Assembly (NCBI GenBank): GCA_003963305.1
Contig: RXJR01000024.1
Coordinates: 124,001 to 188,000 of the forward strand
Direction: 5' to 3'
From: Candidatus Melainabacteria bacterium
Lineage (GTDB): Bacteria; Cyanobacteriota; Vampirovibrionia; Obscuribacterales; Obscuribacteraceae
DNA length: 64,000 nt
A program made the translations under genes and the position numbers. This document shows, one piece after another, positions 61,456 through 64,000 of this stretch (positions within the stretch are counted from its first letter, which is position 1; each line of letters starts with the position of its first letter). The notes beneath the pieces were generated by a model. The model saw nothing but the letters and a program-made list of their open reading frames with translations, was not told the origin of the DNA and made no database searches.

Positions 61456-63345
61456 ATGGTAGAAGTTCAATTCGCGAAGACTCAAACAATTCAGCAGCTC
61501 GGCTCTCAACTACGTGTTGACAGCATCCGCGCCACAACGCAAGCGGGCTCTGGACACCCGACTTCGTCGATGTCGGCCGCCGACTTGATGGCAGTGCTGA
61601 TGGTCAAGTACCTGAAATACGACTTTGACAAACCAGAGAACCCGAACAATGACAGGCTGATCTTCTCCAAAGGTCATGCCGCACCGTTGCTGTACGCGAT
61701 GTATAAAGCCGCCGGCGCCGTCAGTGATGAAGAACTGATGACATTGCGTAAGTTCGGCAGCAGACTGGAAGGTCATCCGGTTCCGAAAATCATTCCCTGG
61801 GTCGACGTCGCTACTGGTTCGCTCGGCCAGGGTCTAGCCATGGGCGTCGGCATGTCGCTGAACGGCAAATATTTGGATAAACTCGATTATCGCGTCTGGG
61901 TTCTGCTCGGCGACAGCGAAATGGCTGAAGGTTCAGTTTGGGAAGCGATGATGTCAGCTTCCTACTACAAGCTCGACAACATCACAGCCATCCTCGACAT
62001 GAACCGTCTCGGTCAGCGCGGCGAGACCGAACTCGGCTGGGATTCACGCACTTACGCAGAAAGAGCACGTGCATTCGGCTGGAACGTCATCGAAATCAAC
62101 GGTCATGATTACGACCAGATCGACCAGGCTCTAGGACAATCTGTGACCTGCAAAGGTCAGCCGACTTTCATCGTTGCCAAGACGGAGAAGGGTCATGGGT
62201 TCCCCGAAATCGCCAACAAAGATGGTTGGCACGGCAAGCCACTCAGCGCCGAACAAGCCGTGCAGGCAATTGAAGGACTCGGCGGCATCCAGAACTCGGT
62301 AATTAAAGTTCAGAAGCCGGAAGAAGTGAAGACAAAACTGCCTGCCACTACCCGCAGTGGCGAGTATCTGCCGCCCAAGTATGATAAGCCGATCGCCACT
62401 CGTGAAGCTTACGGCGACGCGCTCAAAGCACTTGGCGGCTGCCAGGAAAACGTCGTAGCGCTGGACGCGGAAGTCGGCAACTCGACCTATTCCGAAAAAT
62501 TCGGCAAAGCTTATATGGATCGCTTCTTCGAGATGTTCATCGCAGAACAACTGATGGTTGGAGCAGCAATCGGACTTTCAACACGCGCAAAGATTCCATT
62601 TGCCTCGACATTCGCCGCGTTCTTGAGCCGCGCCTACGATTTCATTCGTATGGCTGCCATCAGCCGCGCCAGAATCTGCCTGGCTGGTTCGCATGCCGGT
62701 GTTTCAATCGGTCAAGACGGACCATCACAAATGGCGCTGGAAGACCTTTCAATGATGCGTTCAATTTTCGACAGCATCGTTCTCTATCCTTCAGACGGCA
62801 CTTCCACTGCCGCTCTGATCGAGCATATGGCTGATTACAATGGCATTTCTTACATGCGCACAACGCGTGAAAAGACACCGATTTTGTACAAGTCAGACGA
62901 AAAATTCGAAATTGGCGGCAGCAAAGTTTTGAAGAGTTCGAAAGACGACAAAGCCACGTTGATAGGCGCTGGAATCACGCTGCATGAATGCCTGAAAGCA
63001 TACGAAACACTGCAGAAAGAAGGCATCAATGTGCGAGTGATTGACCTTTATTCAGTCAAGCCGGTAGATGCAAAAACAATCAAAGCTGCCGCTAAAGAAA
63101 CTGGAACGCTCGTGGTCGTAGAAGACCACTGGCCGGAAGGTGGACTTGGCGATGCAGTGCTCGATGTCTTTGCCGGCAAAGGCACCTGGACGAACGATGG
63201 TAGCGCCAATGGTGGCAGCGGTGCGCCGCGCGTCATCAAGGTGGCTGTCAAAGCGCTGCCGGGATCAGGCACTCCGGAAGAGTTGATGGATGCCGCCGGC
63301 ATTTCAGCCAAGCACATTGTCGAGGCGGTTAAGTCGGTTAAGTAA
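61456..63345 (+). CDS. tkt: Transketolase
   Basis: The 629-aa product starts at ATG 61456 with AAGGA eight bases upstream. The TPP-binding domain has SGHPTSSMSAADLM, FSKGHAAPLLYAM, TGSLGQGLAMGVGMSLN and the metal motif GDSEMAEGSVWEAMMSA ending in MNRLGQRG. The pyrimidine domain has DAEVGNST, FIAEQLMVGAAIGLS and FASTFAAFLSRAYDFIR. It transfers two-carbon ketol units in the pentose-phosphate pathway. The length and sequence type are nearer the vertebrate/archaeal-like lineage than E. coli TktA. A strong terminator follows. Confidence 0.96.
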   Translation: MVEVQFAKTQTIQQLGSQLRVDSIRATTQAGSGHPTSSMSAADLMAVLMVKYLKYDFDKPENPNNDRLIFSKGHAAPLLYAMYKAAGAVSDEELMTLRKFGSRLEGHPVPKIIPWVDVATGSLGQGLAMGVGMSLNGKYLDKLDYRVWVLLGDSEMAEGSVWEAMMSASYYKLDNITAILDMNRLGQRGETELGWDSRTYAERARAFGWNVIEINGHDYDQIDQALGQSVTCKGQPTFIVAKTEKGHGFPEIANKDGWHGKPLSAEQAVQAIEGLGGIQNSVIKVQKPEEVKTKLPATTRSGEYLPPKYDKPIATREAYGDALKALGGCQENVVALDAEVGNSTYSEKFGKAYMDRFFEMFIAEQLMVGAAIGLSTRAKIPFASTFAAFLSRAYDFIRMAAISRARICLAGSHAGVSIGQDGPSQMALEDLSMMRSIFDSIVLYPSDGTSTAALIEHMADYNGISYMRTTREKTPILYKSDEKFEIGGSKVLKSSKDDKATLIGAGITLHECLKAYETLQKEGINVRVIDLYSVKPVDAKTIKAAAKETGTLVVVEDHWPEGGLGDAVLDVFAGKGTWTNDGSANGGSGAPRVIKVAVKALPGSGTPEELMDAAGISAKHIVEAVKSVK

Positions 63346-63349
63346 GCGG

Positions 63350-63448
63350 GGCACCCGTCCCGGGCGCGTTCCATAGCACCCGGGACGGGCTGCTCCATAG
63401 CACCGGGACGGGCACGCTCCATGGCACCCGGGACAGTCCGCGCTCCAT
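63350..63448. repeat. Degenerate 24-26-bp tandem array, four copies (array C)
   Basis: Four units built on GCACCCGGGACGGGC followed by a GCGCTCCAT-like core begin 5 bp after the transketolase stop. The core and the CCCG-NNN-CGGG stem are shared with arrays A and B. Confidence 0.85.
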
Positions 63449-63466
63449 TGCAACGCTTAGATTACA

Positions 63467-63498
63467 AAGCCCATCCAATCCGGATGGGCTTTTTCTTT
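63467..63498 (+). terminator. Rho-independent terminator of transketolase
   Basis: AAGCCCATCC and GGATGGGCTT form a 10-bp stem with a 5-base loop, followed by TTTCTTT. It lies beyond array C, so the array is transcribed with the gene. Confidence 0.92.
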
Positions 63499-63520
63499 AC
63501 GGTGATTTTTGGAGTGGAAA

Positions 63521-63988
63521 TCAAAAAATCCACTGCTCAGCGCGCAGCAATTCGACCGCTATTTCGCGAATTCTTTCAGCAAATGCAAACTGTTTGCGCT
63601 GCAGCTCATTCAATGAGCTCAAATCGACGCGCCCATGCTCATCTCTTTCAGGATACTTGAGCGGAGTGTTCCAGTACGGCAATTTCAGCGCGCCTGGCTC
63701 AACCTTATCTTTGGGATTGAATGGAATGCTCCCTTGAGTGTCAAACCAGTCTTGCAACAGATCGCCGATATGTTCGACGACCTTGTCGTGGTACTCTCGG
63801 CCGGCACCGGAAATCCTCTTGTGCTCAACCGTAAAAAGCTCTGGATCTTTATCGTGAGCCTTTTCAATTGCTTGCAAAACCTTTTGAATTCCAGTCGTTG
63901 GTTCTTCTTTGGGACCAATGATTATCCCGGAAAAGAGTTCACGCATAATCCTGGTTACTCTTTCCACTGCCGTTTTTGTTCGTCTCAA
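63521..63988 (-). CDS. Hypothetical protein (about 155 aa, possibly cut by the window edge)
   Basis: The frame is open from base 64000 to the stop at 63521; a TTG at 63988 and an ATG at 63946 are possible starts, and the true one may lie outside the window. The product is basic and helical at the N-terminus (AVERVTRIMRELFSG), with EKAHDKDPELFTVEHKRI, EHIGDLLQDWFD, then PYWNTPLKYPERDEHGRVDL and a helical end (QRKQFAFAERIREIAVELL). No family recognised and no membrane segment. Confidence 0.65.
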   Translation of the reverse strand: MRRTKTAVERVTRIMRELFSGIIIGPKEEPTTGIQKVLQAIEKAHDKDPELFTVEHKRISGAGREYHDKVVEHIGDLLQDWFDTQGSIPFNPKDKVEPGALKLPYWNTPLKYPERDEHGRVDLSSLNELQRKQFAFAERIREIAVELLRAEQWIF

Positions 63989-64000
63989 TCCTGAAAGTGC

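Noticed and set aside
63635..63994. 119-codon plus-strand frame at the right edge
   Set aside because: It is the mirror of the minus-strand frame, which has better amino-acid composition and helical periodicity; no ribosome site on the plus strand.

Overview
The window (64 kb, about 50% GC) is chromosomal DNA of a Gram-negative-type bacterium. My best guess is a non-photosynthetic relative of Cyanobacteria (Melainabacteria/Vampirovibrionia, Obscuribacterales-like). That rests on gene style: a free-standing glyQ, very large OmpR/histidine-kinase modules, Ser/Thr kinase with leucine-rich repeats, kinesin-light-chain-like TPR proteins, and large secreted proteins with YD-like repeats. It is inference only, because no rRNA or marker phylogeny is available.

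Both ends hold mostly housekeeping and metabolic genes. Left (1-13.8 kb): a DUF58 protein cut by the window edge and its MoxR ATPase, glycyl-tRNA synthetase alpha, a secreted phosphodiester glycosidase, a ROK sugar kinase, an ArnT/PMT-type glycosyltransferase, an isochorismatase-like hydrolase, a YhcC-like radical SAM protein, tRNA-Glu, a four-repeat MshEN-like protein and an inositol-phosphatase-like enzyme. Right (49-64 kb): an O-methyltransferase, a Ser/Thr kinase with LRRs, a TPR protein, a tyrosine recombinase next to a gene remnant, an M48 peptidase fused to TonB-like domains, an M1 aminopeptidase and transketolase.

The middle (13.8-49 kb) is an accessory region built around secretion, sensing and large modular exported-looking proteins. 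It holds two divergent VirB6/TrbL-like membrane proteins (one with a roughly 700-residue tail), a His-rich/beta-helix/SGNH-hydrolase fusion, and a C39-peptidase-like plus muramidase-like protein. It also holds a family of proteins sharing a WYY-containing module, attached in different members to an HExxH metalloprotease (ATLF-like) or a GH76 glycosidase. Further members are three tandem TadE-like single-helix proteins, two double-module histidine kinases, three OmpR-type response regulators, and a DauR-like regulator with a threonine-dehydratase/RidA operon.

Two observations stand out. First, a conserved element of about 35 bp (CCCAAA... CACAA... TTCCGG... GTTCC) occurs upstream of ten genes, all between 13.8 and 46.2 kb. 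In eight of the ten its downstream edge lies 44-60 bp from the chosen start codon. It ties the membrane proteins, effector-like proteins, an atypical response regulator, a MocR-like regulator and several small proteins into one putative regulon, and it helped reveal a 45-aa gene. Second, both giant kinases have the same split design: module 1 keeps the ATP-binding motifs but has lost the phospho-acceptor His, while module 2 keeps the His but has a decayed ATP-binding domain. GC-rich tandem arrays and short tandem repeats sit just after stop codons throughout the window.
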